This document shows positions 26,022-34,150 of a stretch of 64,000 nucleotides of DNA, piece after piece; positions within the stretch are counted from its first letter, which is position 1; each line of letters starts with the position of its first letter. The DNA lies in contig JAHDWB010000001.1 of NCBI GenBank assembly GCA_023382595.1, positions 992,001-1,056,000 on the forward strand, given 5' to 3'. The notes below the pieces were generated by a model that was not told the DNA's origin, did no database searches, and saw nothing but the letters and a program-made list of their open reading frames with translations. Source of the stretch: Anaerolineales bacterium (GTDB taxonomy: Bacteria; Chloroflexota; Anaerolineae; Anaerolineales; Villigracilaceae). The translations under genes were made by a program, and so were the position numbers.

Positions 26022-26291
26022 GGACAAGTATACAGGAAAAAATGACCCCAAAAAGGCGCGGGCTGAAAACCCTGCGCCGGTGGGGGACTCACCTTCTCAT
26101 CCTCGCCCGTTCTTTTCATGATCGCGACCGGTAGTGATCCAAAAATCCACCATGTACACGATCGAAAAAAGCGCCACAATCAAAAGCCCGAATCCCTCGG
26201 ATCGGGGAGTAAGCATAAATACACCCCAAGCCAACAGGATGTACAAAAGCGCTCTTTTTTCATTTGGATTCATACGGACAAGTATACAGGA
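26022..26291. repeat. 16-bp direct repeat GGACAAGTATACAGGA in two promoters
   Basis: Copies lie at 26022-26037 and 26276-26291. Each contains, on the minus strand, a TATACT -10 box. One lies upstream of the nuclease gene and one directly upstream of the small membrane protein 26097-26273. A second similarity (CCCGTTCTTT..ATGATCG at about 26002 and 26106) suggests a small tandem duplication. Confidence 0.55.
26097..26273 (-). CDS. 58-aa membrane protein
   Basis: A short gene: MNPNEKRALLYILLAWGVFM, a Pro/Arg turn, then GFGLLIVALFSIVYMVDFWI and a charged tail (TTGRDHEKNGRG). Two membrane helices are predicted. A promoter TTGCCA-N18-TATACT (26281-26310) ends 7 nt before the ATG and no ribosome site is present, so the message is probably leaderless. 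Function unknown. Confidence 0.55.
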   Translation of the reverse strand: MNPNEKRALLYILLAWGVFMLTPRSEGFGLLIVALFSIVYMVDFWITTGRDHEKNGRG

Positions 26292-26310
26292 GATGATGAG
26301 GGTATGGCAA
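26281..26310 (-). promoter_or_regulatory. Promoter of the 58-aa membrane gene (leaderless)
   Basis: -35 TTGCCA (26305-26310), 18-bp spacer, -10 TATACT (26281-26286), both on the minus strand. The ATG follows 7 nt after the -10 box. Confidence 0.5.
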
Positions 26311-26332
26311 AATGCCGTGCATAATTAATATA

Positions 26333-26357
26333 ACCCAGTTGATTACATCAACTGGGT
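26333..26357. terminator. Perfect 11-bp hairpin
   Basis: ACCCAGTTGAT-TAC-ATCAACTGGGT is a perfect stem with a 3-nt loop in a gene-poor stretch. The left flank on the minus strand is ATATTAATTATG, giving a T-rich end. It may be a terminator for remnants upstream. Confidence 0.5.
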
Positions 26358-26383
26358 CACGCAGACGTTGTTGTCATTTGGGA

Positions 26384-26520
26384 AAATTCTTTGCCCTGGG
26401 TATGTTCGATGGAAACGCTTGTAACCTGTGTTCTGTCCAGGATTCAGGCATTGAAGTCATCCTCAAACAAATGTATGCCTGCCGGTAGTGAACCTTTTCA
26501 ATCCGCCAAGCCATTCCGCA
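26384..26520 (-). pseudogene. Remnant of the lipoprotein gene 3' region
   Basis: The plus-strand sequence TTTGCCCTGG..ATGTTCGAT.GAA.CGCTTGTAACCTG.G.TCTGTCCA.GATT matches 29103-29180 of the intact lipoprotein gene. A 4-nt deletion shifts the frame after the EDDFNA codons. Similarity fades toward 26520. This is a decayed second copy lying on the other side of the TIR gene, in the same orientation. Confidence 0.65.
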
Positions 26521-26699
26521 GGGCAATGACCGCCGCGGATCTTCGCTGTGGCTTGGCTCTCTGTCTGACAGCTTTCGGTTGACAGTCGCATGATTCGATC
26601 TGGACCGCGCCTTTTCGTGGATCGTTTCAACTCAAAACCAGGAAACAAACCATCCAACGCGCCGGATTATCACAATTACAATTATTGTGTAGCATTAAT

Positions 26700-26946
26700 G
26701 CAGATTGCGTATATTTCGATTGACAATGGGGCAATGGGGTTGGGCGTGCGTTTGCTGGGCGCGGGAGAGAAAATCCGGATTTCTGCTTATGTTAATTTCT
26801 TCCCCTTCCAAATCCGCGAGCGCGATGCATACATTGCCAAAGCCCGCGCGGCGTTGGGCGATGCAGCCTTTGAGAAAGCGTGGGCAGAGGGAGCCGCTCT
26901 GCCCACGGAGGAGGCGGTCCGTTTGGCGTTGGGGGAGCAGGCGTGA
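26700..26946 (+). pseudogene. 3' remnant of a TPR/LuxR-type regulator
   Basis: The encoded tail LLGAGEKIRI..., AYIAKARAALGDAAF, EKAWAEGAALPTEEAVRLAL is the characteristic C-terminus of large AfsR/MalT-like ATPase-TPR regulators, which are usually 900-1100 aa. Only the last ~80 residues remain and the N-terminal part of the frame is unrelated. It is a dead fragment just before the TIR gene. Confidence 0.6.
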
Positions 26947-27067
26947 AGAACCGATAAATTTTGCAACATCGATATTTATTGACAAAGGGGGTCTAAAATC
27001 TATATAATGACGCCAACACGGGATACCCGCAACAATAGGATGGCAGTGGAACAGATGGAGGCATCCA

Positions 27068-28762
27068 ATGTCCGAGTATGAGCAAACTGTTTTTATTTCG
27101 TATGCGTGGGGCGGAGAACGGGAGGAGATCGTCAACCAGATCGACCAGTCCCTGCAGGAACGGGGGATCAACATCACGCGCGACAAACGCGACCTGGGCT
27201 ACAAAGGCTCGATCAAGGAATTTATGGAACGTATCGGGCAGGGGCATTGCATCATCGTGGTGGTCAGTGACAAGTACCTGCGTTCGCCCAATTGCATGTT
27301 CGAACTCGTCGAGATCGCGGAAAACAAGCAGTTCCATGACCGCATCTTCCCCGTTGTGCTGACAGATGCGGATATTTATGATCCCGTCAAACGGTTGGAA
27401 TATGTCAAGCACTGGGAAACAAAACGATCAGAACTGGCAGAGGCAATGCGCTCGGTGGATCCTGCCAACCTGCACGGCATTCGCGAGGATATTGACATGT
27501 ACGACCGCATCCGTGACAAGGTGTCGGGTCTGACCAGCATCCTGAAGGACATGAATACGCTCACGCCTGAGATGCACCGGGAATCAAACTTCAGTCACCT
27601 GTACGATGCGATCGAAAAGAGGATAAAGGAAAGCCTGCCAGGGGTGCAGAATCAAGCATCCCTGCGAAGCGGCGATGTCAATTTTGATGGGATTACCGCA
27701 CAGGAGGTGAAGGGGAATGTGGTCCATATTAATGTCTCTCCGGAAGCGGCGAGACAGGTAAATCAGATCGCCCAAATGCAGACATCCGTCCCTGATAATC
27801 ATGTAGCGGGGATGGGAGTCCGGGCGGGTTTGAAAGATTTGGAGCCGATGGAGAAGACATTGAATGAGTTACTCGGGCTTCTAAAAGACTCCGGTAAATC
27901 CGTCAATGAGATCCAGACAGGAGACTTGCATATTTCGCAGGTTGAGCTGTTGCTAAAAAAAGCGATCCTGGTGAAGACCGAGGCAGACCAAATGTATTTT
28001 GATCAAATGGATCGTTACAAAAAAACAGGGGAAAGCGGTGGTTTTCCCGGGCTGGATCTTGAAGATGTGTTTGGCGATTTTGATGAGCATGCACATAAGT
28101 CCAAGCTGATGGAGGCGCATACCTTGTTGCGCGAGGCGAACATGCTCGACCCGGCAAATACTGAAGTGCTTCTGCTCATGGCTCAATTGTTGATCGAACT
28201 TACACCGGATGACCCTTCGGACGAACTCGAGCTTTTGTATCGCGTACAGAACCTGTTACAAGCACCCAAAAACGACAGTGAAAAATTCCGTCTTGCCCAG
28301 GCAACATTTCTGATTGCCACTGCAGGCGAGACGATCCGCATGGAATCATTGCGCGATGCGCGTGCCATGTTCATGCAGATGGGGCGCGCCGAATGGGTCC
28401 GGCAATGCGATGAATTGCTTTCACAAACAGAAATTTCAACAGGCCGACAGCAATCGCAAAACGCTTTCCAACCCATTGGAAATTGGCAGATACAGGTGCA
28501 TGACGCCGTCAGCAGCACAATGTCGCTCCGCCTTCATCCTGATGGAGCTTTCGAAGCAGTCCAGCAGTTTGGTCCCTTCGGGGCGTCGATTCAAGCGGTG
28601 GGTCAATGGGTGTTCGTTCCGATGCAGCAACTGCTTCAATTGCAGGGGCTGATTAACGGCTTCCAGCCTTTCATGCTCGGAATTTCAATCCAAAGTCAAC
28701 AGGGCAACGCCTTCCACGGAACTGGGAATGATGGGTTTCATTACACGCTTTCACAAGCTTGA
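27068..28762 (+). CDS. TIR-domain protein with helical repeat and beta-rich C-terminus
   Basis: A 564-aa protein. Residues 1-~160 are a TIR/SEFIR-type domain: TVFISYAWGGEREEIV, ITRDKRDLGYKGSIKEFM, CIIVVVSDKYLRSPNCMFELVEIAE (Glu79/Glu82 at the usual catalytic-Glu position) and IFPVVL. The middle (about 280-440) is helical and TPR-like (LLREANMLDPANTEVLLLMAQLL). The last ~95 residues, starting IGNWQIQVHD and GTGNDGFHYTLSQA, look like a small beta-barrel sensor. TIR domains in bacteria often act as NAD-consuming effectors in phage defence or as signalling adaptors. No partner effector or cyclase is adjacent. A GATGGAGG site lies 4 nt before the ATG. Confidence 0.8.
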   Translation: MSEYEQTVFISYAWGGEREEIVNQIDQSLQERGINITRDKRDLGYKGSIKEFMERIGQGHCIIVVVSDKYLRSPNCMFELVEIAENKQFHDRIFPVVLTDADIYDPVKRLEYVKHWETKRSELAEAMRSVDPANLHGIREDIDMYDRIRDKVSGLTSILKDMNTLTPEMHRESNFSHLYDAIEKRIKESLPGVQNQASLRSGDVNFDGITAQEVKGNVVHINVSPEAARQVNQIAQMQTSVPDNHVAGMGVRAGLKDLEPMEKTLNELLGLLKDSGKSVNEIQTGDLHISQVELLLKKAILVKTEADQMYFDQMDRYKKTGESGGFPGLDLEDVFGDFDEHAHKSKLMEAHTLLREANMLDPANTEVLLLMAQLLIELTPDDPSDELELLYRVQNLLQAPKNDSEKFRLAQATFLIATAGETIRMESLRDARAMFMQMGRAEWVRQCDELLSQTEISTGRQQSQNAFQPIGNWQIQVHDAVSSTMSLRLHPDGAFEAVQQFGPFGASIQAVGQWVFVPMQQLLQLQGLINGFQPFMLGISIQSQQGNAFHGTGNDGFHYTLSQA

Positions 28763-28955
28763 CTTGGCGGAAAATAGATTGTTCATTGGGCATTGCCAGG
28801 ATTCGCAGTGGAGTTATCGACAATATCGTCATTGGGATGTATCCGCTGGGCATCGCCCTCCCAAGCCCACCTGAGTGATCTCAGATGGCTTGCGGATGAT
28901 GAGCATGGGCTGTTGTTACGGGATGTCCAATAATCCAGGTACTCTCACAAGAATA

Positions 28956-29906
28956 TCAATGGCTGATTTCCAGCCTCCACTGGGCGTTGGGAAAATCCGA
29001 AATGGATACGGTGATGATAATCTCGGTGATTGAGGTGGCAGCAAATTCCAGCCATAGATCGATCGAGAAGTCTCGATAGTCCCCCGGCTGGATGACAAGA
29101 CTTTGCCCTGGAGATGTTCGATAGAACCGCTTGTAACCTGCGCTCTGTCCAAGATTATTGCGTGCATTGAAATCATCCTCGGACATAAGAATCGACACCG
29201 GATTGACACCCAGATTTTCCAACCGCCAATATGCCTGTATACCAGGGTAGTTAAAGAATTCATACCGCTGGAGAGTCAGTGCCTTGCCATTGTGAATCCA
29301 GGTCTGTCCAGGCTGCAATAATGTACCTGCCGGCGTGTCTTGTACGAGCGTGGCGGTGGGCATTGGAACGGGAGTGTCAGCTGGTCGCGGGGTTTCGGAT
29401 GGCGGAGCAACCGGCTGCGGTGATGTAGCGGCACTGGATTCCTGGGACGAACAGCCTCCAAGATCCTCACTCGAGATCAATTCAACGGAAATAGGAACAC
29501 TTACTTTGTATTCCGCCCCATCCCTGCCCTGCGTGGTAACAATGCCAACCCAGGTCTTTTCTGTCCACTCAAGGATGAATTCCATGTTGGTTTGTGCTGG
29601 AGCGGTCAACTCCATTTTTTTTACATCTTCTTTTATCTGACTGTATTTGGCGGATACTTCGCTGCTCAGGAGCATTTTGTCCACGCCAATCAAACCTGTT
29701 ACCTCGACAATGACGGATTTCGATCTTTCCACGATCTGCTTCACATCGCTTCGTCCACCGCAGTTGTTCATTCGTACCGTTTCTCGAGTAACTTCTGTGA
29801 TCTCTGCAGCAGTTTCATGGACAGAAAAGCTGGTTGTTCCTGCATTCGTGTCGCAACCTGCCAAAATAAGCAGAATAAGAAGAAAAGGCAAAATTTTCTG
29901 TTTCAT
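28956..29906 (-). CDS. Lipoprotein with TP-rich linker
   Basis: A 316-aa protein from ATG 29906. Signal peptide KQKILPFLLILLILAGC ends in a lipobox (LAGC). Residues ~30-165 form an unassigned domain, then comes a Pro/Thr-rich linker (SPQPVAPPSETPRPADTPVP). A C-terminal beta domain (YPGIQAYWRLENLGVNPVSI...) follows, of the DUF4352/FxLYD-like type often seen in Chloroflexota lipoproteins. It is an extracytoplasmic protein of unknown role. A frameshifted partial copy lies at 26384-26520. Confidence 0.7.
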   Translation of the reverse strand: MKQKILPFLLILLILAGCDTNAGTTSFSVHETAAEITEVTRETVRMNNCGGRSDVKQIVERSKSVIVEVTGLIGVDKMLLSSEVSAKYSQIKEDVKKMELTAPAQTNMEFILEWTEKTWVGIVTTQGRDGAEYKVSVPISVELISSEDLGGCSSQESSAATSPQPVAPPSETPRPADTPVPMPTATLVQDTPAGTLLQPGQTWIHNGKALTLQRYEFFNYPGIQAYWRLENLGVNPVSILMSEDDFNARNNLGQSAGYKRFYRTSPGQSLVIQPGDYRDFSIDLWLEFAATSITEIIITVSISDFPNAQWRLEISH

Positions 29907-30338
29907 GAGTGGGCATTCCTTGGGCTGCAATCTGGATGACGGTTTCATTTTGTCATTAAAAACGTTATTTTTAATAATTTTTAAGGAGGAAAATGAGTAA
30001 AGTAACCCCAAGGTTGTGACAGTTTTCCGAGATTATTCTCTTGACCACCAGCGCGTAATACCACGCCTGTGGATGGAATGAAAGCAAATTCCGGCCTGCT
30101 CAGAAACACCATCCGCATGCTGCAGGAACCAGATCTAACGATGCTTACATGTACATGTTGCGTGCGAACGCGAATAGCGCCGCTTTGATTGGTATGTAGT
30201 TGACCACAAAACTGGACAGTCCTGTAAGGGTTGCGGGAATTGGGGGTGTTCTAGGTTCCGGGTGATAGCGCTACACAGCCGAGTTCAAAACACGCACAAC
30301 CCTGCAAAAAATCTAACCAACCTGCCATATGCTACGGC
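29907..30338. other. Intergenic region, no gene seen
   Basis: No frame is supported on either strand and no strong hairpin stands out. GC content and short stop-filled frames suggest decayed sequence. Confidence 0.4.
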
Positions 30339-32090
30339 TCACTCCAAAAAGCTGCAGTCCAGGGAGTAGATGCGGACATTACCAACGCTCAGTTGATGAA
30401 GTCCGCCGGCCTCGATGAGATTGTATTCATCGAAACTGTTGTCAAGATCGTCCAAATAGAAAAATGTGACACGTTCCTGGCATAATCTCCAGTGGGCTCC
30501 GATGAAATCTTCGCCAGAGTCTATTTTCCGGGTTGGTATACCCGTAAAGTGTTCGATCCACGCCCCTCCGTCCGCCGGCAGCAGGTTGCCGGGTTCCCCG
30601 GTGGCTGCAATGCCAACCAGACTGTTGTCTGGGATGTTGCTTTTCATCCAGATGTAAGCGAACAGATCATCGTCTTTCACAAATATGCAACATGGAGAAG
30701 GAAGGTGGCTTTGAACTAGGATGGCATATGCGATGCCGGCAGCGACGATGACGCTGGAAGCCCGGGCAAACCAAATCCCCGCATTGTTTTCGGCGATCCA
30801 TTTTATGCCCGCGGCAATTCCCATGCCAACCAGGATCGAGACGGGTTGATAGAGGAAGATGGATATATACGGGCGGTCCAGCGCTGCCCCAAATCTTTGA
30901 GGCAGCAGGTGATCCCCCAAAAAGAACGACAAAAAGCCGGTTACCAGAAAAAAGAACACGATCAGGACGGCGGTCAAGGTCTTGTCGACGAAGAGCACAA
31001 TGGCGATTACGGCAAATAATGCCCCCGCAACTACAGGGTGAATATACAGCACCATCAATAACATTAAGAAGAGCAGGAGCAGTACCGTTAACAGCACGAT
31101 CGCTGAAAGAAAATTCTCGTTGTGCCTGATATCAACCTTGAAATAGGTGAACAAGGTTTCCGATCTCAGGCACACAAAATAAACCAATACCAGCAATAGG
31201 AGAATAACAGGACTCCGGCTGTGCAAAAGAAAGGTGGATACGACCGCCGTGCCCAGAACCGCCAAAAATCGCCGCGATGGACGGGGATGGTTCAGGATGA
31301 TCAGGAGAAATGCAAGTACAAAGGCAATGCCGATCATGCTGGCCAGGGCAGGGTATTTCCCCCAATTGCTGGCATGGGATGGTGTCGGCAGGAAGAAGGC
31401 GGCGGTCGACATGGCGATCCATGCCGCATGTTTGTACCTGGAGGACAGGGTGGCGAGCGGATAAAGGGAGAGTACACACAATGCCTGGAGATACTGGCCC
31501 AGAATTAATATCCCCTGCACGGGGTCTGTTTCCGTGATCCCGCTCAGCCATGCCACCACGGCGTGGAAGCCGAAGTGGTAATAATTCCCAATTGTCATGT
31601 TGAGTTTAAAAAAAGCCTCAGGCGGCTTTTCAGGCGACATGAAGTCCAGCACGATCTGCAGGTGGGTCAGGGAGTCCGCGTAGGATGGAACGATCAGGCC
31701 TTGAATGTATATCAATCGCAGAAGGAAAACAAAAAAAATGAACAGCACAAGTGCCGGCGGGGTTTTCGCCAGAAGGTAAAAGAACCTGTCCCTCTTCCAG
31801 AGCAGGATGATCCCTCCAAGGACCAGCCCCGCGATCTTCATTTGCGGATCGGGTTTGATGCCTACGCTGATAGCGGCGAGCCCCAGCAGGGAGAAACCCA
31901 GGATGCCACCCAGAAAACAAAGGACGGGCAGAACATCATCACCAATCGCCGCTTCCTCCAAAAGCCAGGCGATCAATGTGGCAAATAGAAGTTGATAGAA
32001 AATCAGCCACAGCATCAATTCCCAGGATTGGGCAATGGTCAGGAGGGCGGTTTGAATAAATTGGAGGTTCTGTCCGGCTGTTCCCAGCAT
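30339..32090 (-). CDS. Multi-pass membrane protein (GT-C-like glycosyltransferase-type)
   Basis: A 583-aa protein with about 12-13 membrane helices followed by a ~110-residue extracytoplasmic C-terminal domain (FAYIWMKSNIPDNSLVGIAATGEPGN...). A first loop with PSYADSLTHLQIVLDFM and NYYHFGFHAVVAWL has acidic and His residues in the place typical of GT-C glycosyltransferases. The architecture fits dolichyl-phosphate-mannose-dependent type transferases, but the assignment is tentative. It lies 4 bp after the Ser/Thr kinase gene, so they probably share a transcript. Confidence 0.6.
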   Translation of the reverse strand: MLGTAGQNLQFIQTALLTIAQSWELMLWLIFYQLLFATLIAWLLEEAAIGDDVLPVLCFLGGILGFSLLGLAAISVGIKPDPQMKIAGLVLGGIILLWKRDRFFYLLAKTPPALVLFIFFVFLLRLIYIQGLIVPSYADSLTHLQIVLDFMSPEKPPEAFFKLNMTIGNYYHFGFHAVVAWLSGITETDPVQGILILGQYLQALCVLSLYPLATLSSRYKHAAWIAMSTAAFFLPTPSHASNWGKYPALASMIGIAFVLAFLLIILNHPRPSRRFLAVLGTAVVSTFLLHSRSPVILLLLVLVYFVCLRSETLFTYFKVDIRHNENFLSAIVLLTVLLLLFLMLLMVLYIHPVVAGALFAVIAIVLFVDKTLTAVLIVFFFLVTGFLSFFLGDHLLPQRFGAALDRPYISIFLYQPVSILVGMGIAAGIKWIAENNAGIWFARASSVIVAAGIAYAILVQSHLPSPCCIFVKDDDLFAYIWMKSNIPDNSLVGIAATGEPGNLLPADGGAWIEHFTGIPTRKIDSGEDFIGAHWRLCQERVTFFYLDDLDNSFDEYNLIEAGGLHQLSVGNVRIYSLDCSFLE

Positions 32091-32093
32091 GTT

Positions 32094-33629
32094 CTACGGG
32101 TAGTTCCCTCCTCCGCCTTTTCTGGGAGTGGGCGAAGGCGGGATATATCTTGGTATGTTGAATTGACCGAATCCCAATCTTGTGCCATCCCGGGAAAAAA
32201 GGGTAAGTTCCTTGCTTCCGGAAGTGGCTGCGCCGTTACAGTACAGCCGGTCGGGGTATGCAGCCAGCACCTCGCATTTGAATCTTGTGCTCCCAACCAT
32301 CAGATAAGGCAGGGCTGACTGATTCAGGTTCTTCTTGAAGATGAGTGAAATGATTAATGTGTTGTTGGGCTGCGGGTTTATGCTGTATACACACGCGTCC
32401 TCATCCGCGCCGGTGGTGCACGATTTCAGCGGGAAGTCGGCGGTCGAGGGCTGGGCGGCCGTCGGGTTGGAGATCGTTGTGGGTTTGTCGGTTGAGGTTG
32501 GTTTTTGTGAAGGCGGGGCTGTATTCCGTGGCGGGGTATTGGATGGCACGGAAACCACCGACTGACCAGGGCCGGTTACTTCCGGTTGTCCGAGTGGAAA
32601 TAAATTCAAGGCCCATCCTGCTCCAAGACCGCCGAGACAAAGCAGTGCGATGACCAGGCCTCCCACAATGATTTTTTTGGACCAGGAGGGCGCCGGTTTG
32701 GGACTGACGTAGGAGGCTGTGACTGTTGCGGGATCCTGTCCGTACATCGAAAAGGTCGTGGTCGCGCCTGACGATGTGATCGTATTGCCGTTTGACCGGA
32801 TCAGACTGTTAAACGCATCAATCACATCCTCCATGCTCTGGTAGCGCTGATCCGGATCCTTGGCTAGGACCTTCAACAGGAAACTTTCCACGCCTGGGGG
32901 GATGTTTTTGATGTAGCGGGTTGGGCGCGGCAGGGGCTCACTGGCATGTTTTACGAGGACGCCAACGGGTGTATCGGCATTGAACGGCCGGCGCCCCGTT
33001 ACCATTTCGTAAAAAACGATCCCCAGGGCATAGATGTCCACGCGATGATCGAAGGTTGCTCCTGTGGCTTGTTCAGGAGACATGTATTCCGGGGTGCCGA
33101 TCATAAAACCGGTCGAGGAAAGTTCCTGGGTGACCTCATCGCCCAGGATCTTGACGATCCCAAAGTCAGATAAAACCGGCTGGTCCGCCTGGTTAAATAA
33201 AATATTCGACGGTTTGACATCGCGGTGGATGATGTTGCGTTCATGGGCAAATCTTAATGCGTGTGCCACTGGCAGCAGGGTGTTCACCGCTTGTTGCCAT
33301 GATACGGCTCCATTGGACAGGCGTTTTTTTAGAGTCCCCCCTGGCAGGTATTCCATGACAATGAACGGGCTGCCATTTGCTTTTCCAAAATCCAGCACCT
33401 TGATGATGTTGGGGTGTTCCAGCTGTGCGGCGGCCTTGGCTTCGCGTTCAAACCGCTTCAAGGTCTTGTCTGCCATCTCCGGCGTTATGCGGTCGGTGCG
33501 AATAATTTTTAATGCCACCTGCTTTTCAAGGCGGGTATCGTAGGCCTTGTACACAATCGCCATCCCGCCTTTTCCGGTTTGATCTCCAAGCTGATAACGT
33601 TCAAAAAATTGACCTTTTCTTGCTTCCAT
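32094..33629 (-). CDS. Hanks-type Ser/Thr protein kinase, membrane-anchored
   Basis: A 511-aa protein. Kinase domain about 10-280: GKGGMAIVYKAYD (P-loop), VALKII (Lys41), IIHRDVKPSN (catalytic Asp137), SDFGIVK (DFG 155-157) and GTPEYMSPEQ (activation loop). A single membrane helix follows (IIVGGLVIALLCLGGLGAGWAL), then a TP-rich linker and an extracytoplasmic domain with two Cys. It senses an external signal and phosphorylates cytoplasmic targets. FHA domains of the ABC transporter at 34151-36814 bind phospho-Thr and are likely partners. GGAGCAG precedes the ATG. Confidence 0.92.
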   Translation of the reverse strand: MEARKGQFFERYQLGDQTGKGGMAIVYKAYDTRLEKQVALKIIRTDRITPEMADKTLKRFEREAKAAAQLEHPNIIKVLDFGKANGSPFIVMEYLPGGTLKKRLSNGAVSWQQAVNTLLPVAHALRFAHERNIIHRDVKPSNILFNQADQPVLSDFGIVKILGDEVTQELSSTGFMIGTPEYMSPEQATGATFDHRVDIYALGIVFYEMVTGRRPFNADTPVGVLVKHASEPLPRPTRYIKNIPPGVESFLLKVLAKDPDQRYQSMEDVIDAFNSLIRSNGNTITSSGATTTFSMYGQDPATVTASYVSPKPAPSWSKKIIVGGLVIALLCLGGLGAGWALNLFPLGQPEVTGPGQSVVSVPSNTPPRNTAPPSQKPTSTDKPTTISNPTAAQPSTADFPLKSCTTGADEDACVYSINPQPNNTLIISLIFKKNLNQSALPYLMVGSTRFKCEVLAAYPDRLYCNGAATSGSKELTLFSRDGTRLGFGQFNIPRYIPPSPTPRKGGGGNYP

Positions 33630-33697
33630 GACTGCTCCAGTCTATGAATCGTGCGATCTCATTGTCATGTGCTCAAAGAACTTCCGGATCACCTTGC

Positions 33698-33853
33698 TCA
33701 TTGGGCTGCGTCTTCGATCTCCGCAAGCGGCTTTGATAAAACCCTCTCCTGCAAGGCGTTCGCTTGCGCATTGGACACCATATTCACATCCTCTGTCATG
33801 TCCAGTTCCGGGGCTTGGTGGTGCTTCCATGATGGCCTGATAATCTTTTTCAT
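33698..33853 (-). CDS. Possible 51-aa small protein upstream of the kinase
   Basis: The frame MKKIIRPSWKHHQAPELDMT continues to ...LQERVLSKPLAEIEDAAQ and has AAGG about 8 nt before the ATG. Its stop overlaps (ATGA) a 19-codon frame starting MSKVIRKFFEH that ends about 20 nt before the kinase. Coupled tiny genes are plausible but have no homology support. No other gene fits in 33630-34150. Confidence 0.3.
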   Translation of the reverse strand: MKKIIRPSWKHHQAPELDMTEDVNMVSNAQANALQERVLSKPLAEIEDAAQ

Positions 33854-34150
33854 TTCCAACCTTCTGCCGGGAAGAGCATTTCCCACATTTTAACATTGAA
33901 CTCCTTCGAATTCATAGTGGAGAACATTGCAGTACTGTTAGTCGTTGTTTTTAAGCGGTTTCCACGTTTCCGTGATGCGGCGTCGGCGCCCATGATTGTT
34001 GGGTCGGAACAATGCATTCCAGTGCATGAAATGGATGTGACCGCATTCTGCCGATTGCGCTTCGCCGGGCTGTGCGGAAAGAGGGTGCTTGCATGGCGAT
34101 TCACCGATGGAGTCTCCTGCACCGTTAACCGGTGACAGAATTGCCTTCGA
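33854..34150. other. Intergenic region, no gene seen
   Basis: No supported gene or strong hairpin between the FHA-ABC stop and the small frame upstream of the kinase. It probably holds the kinase promoter. Confidence 0.35.
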
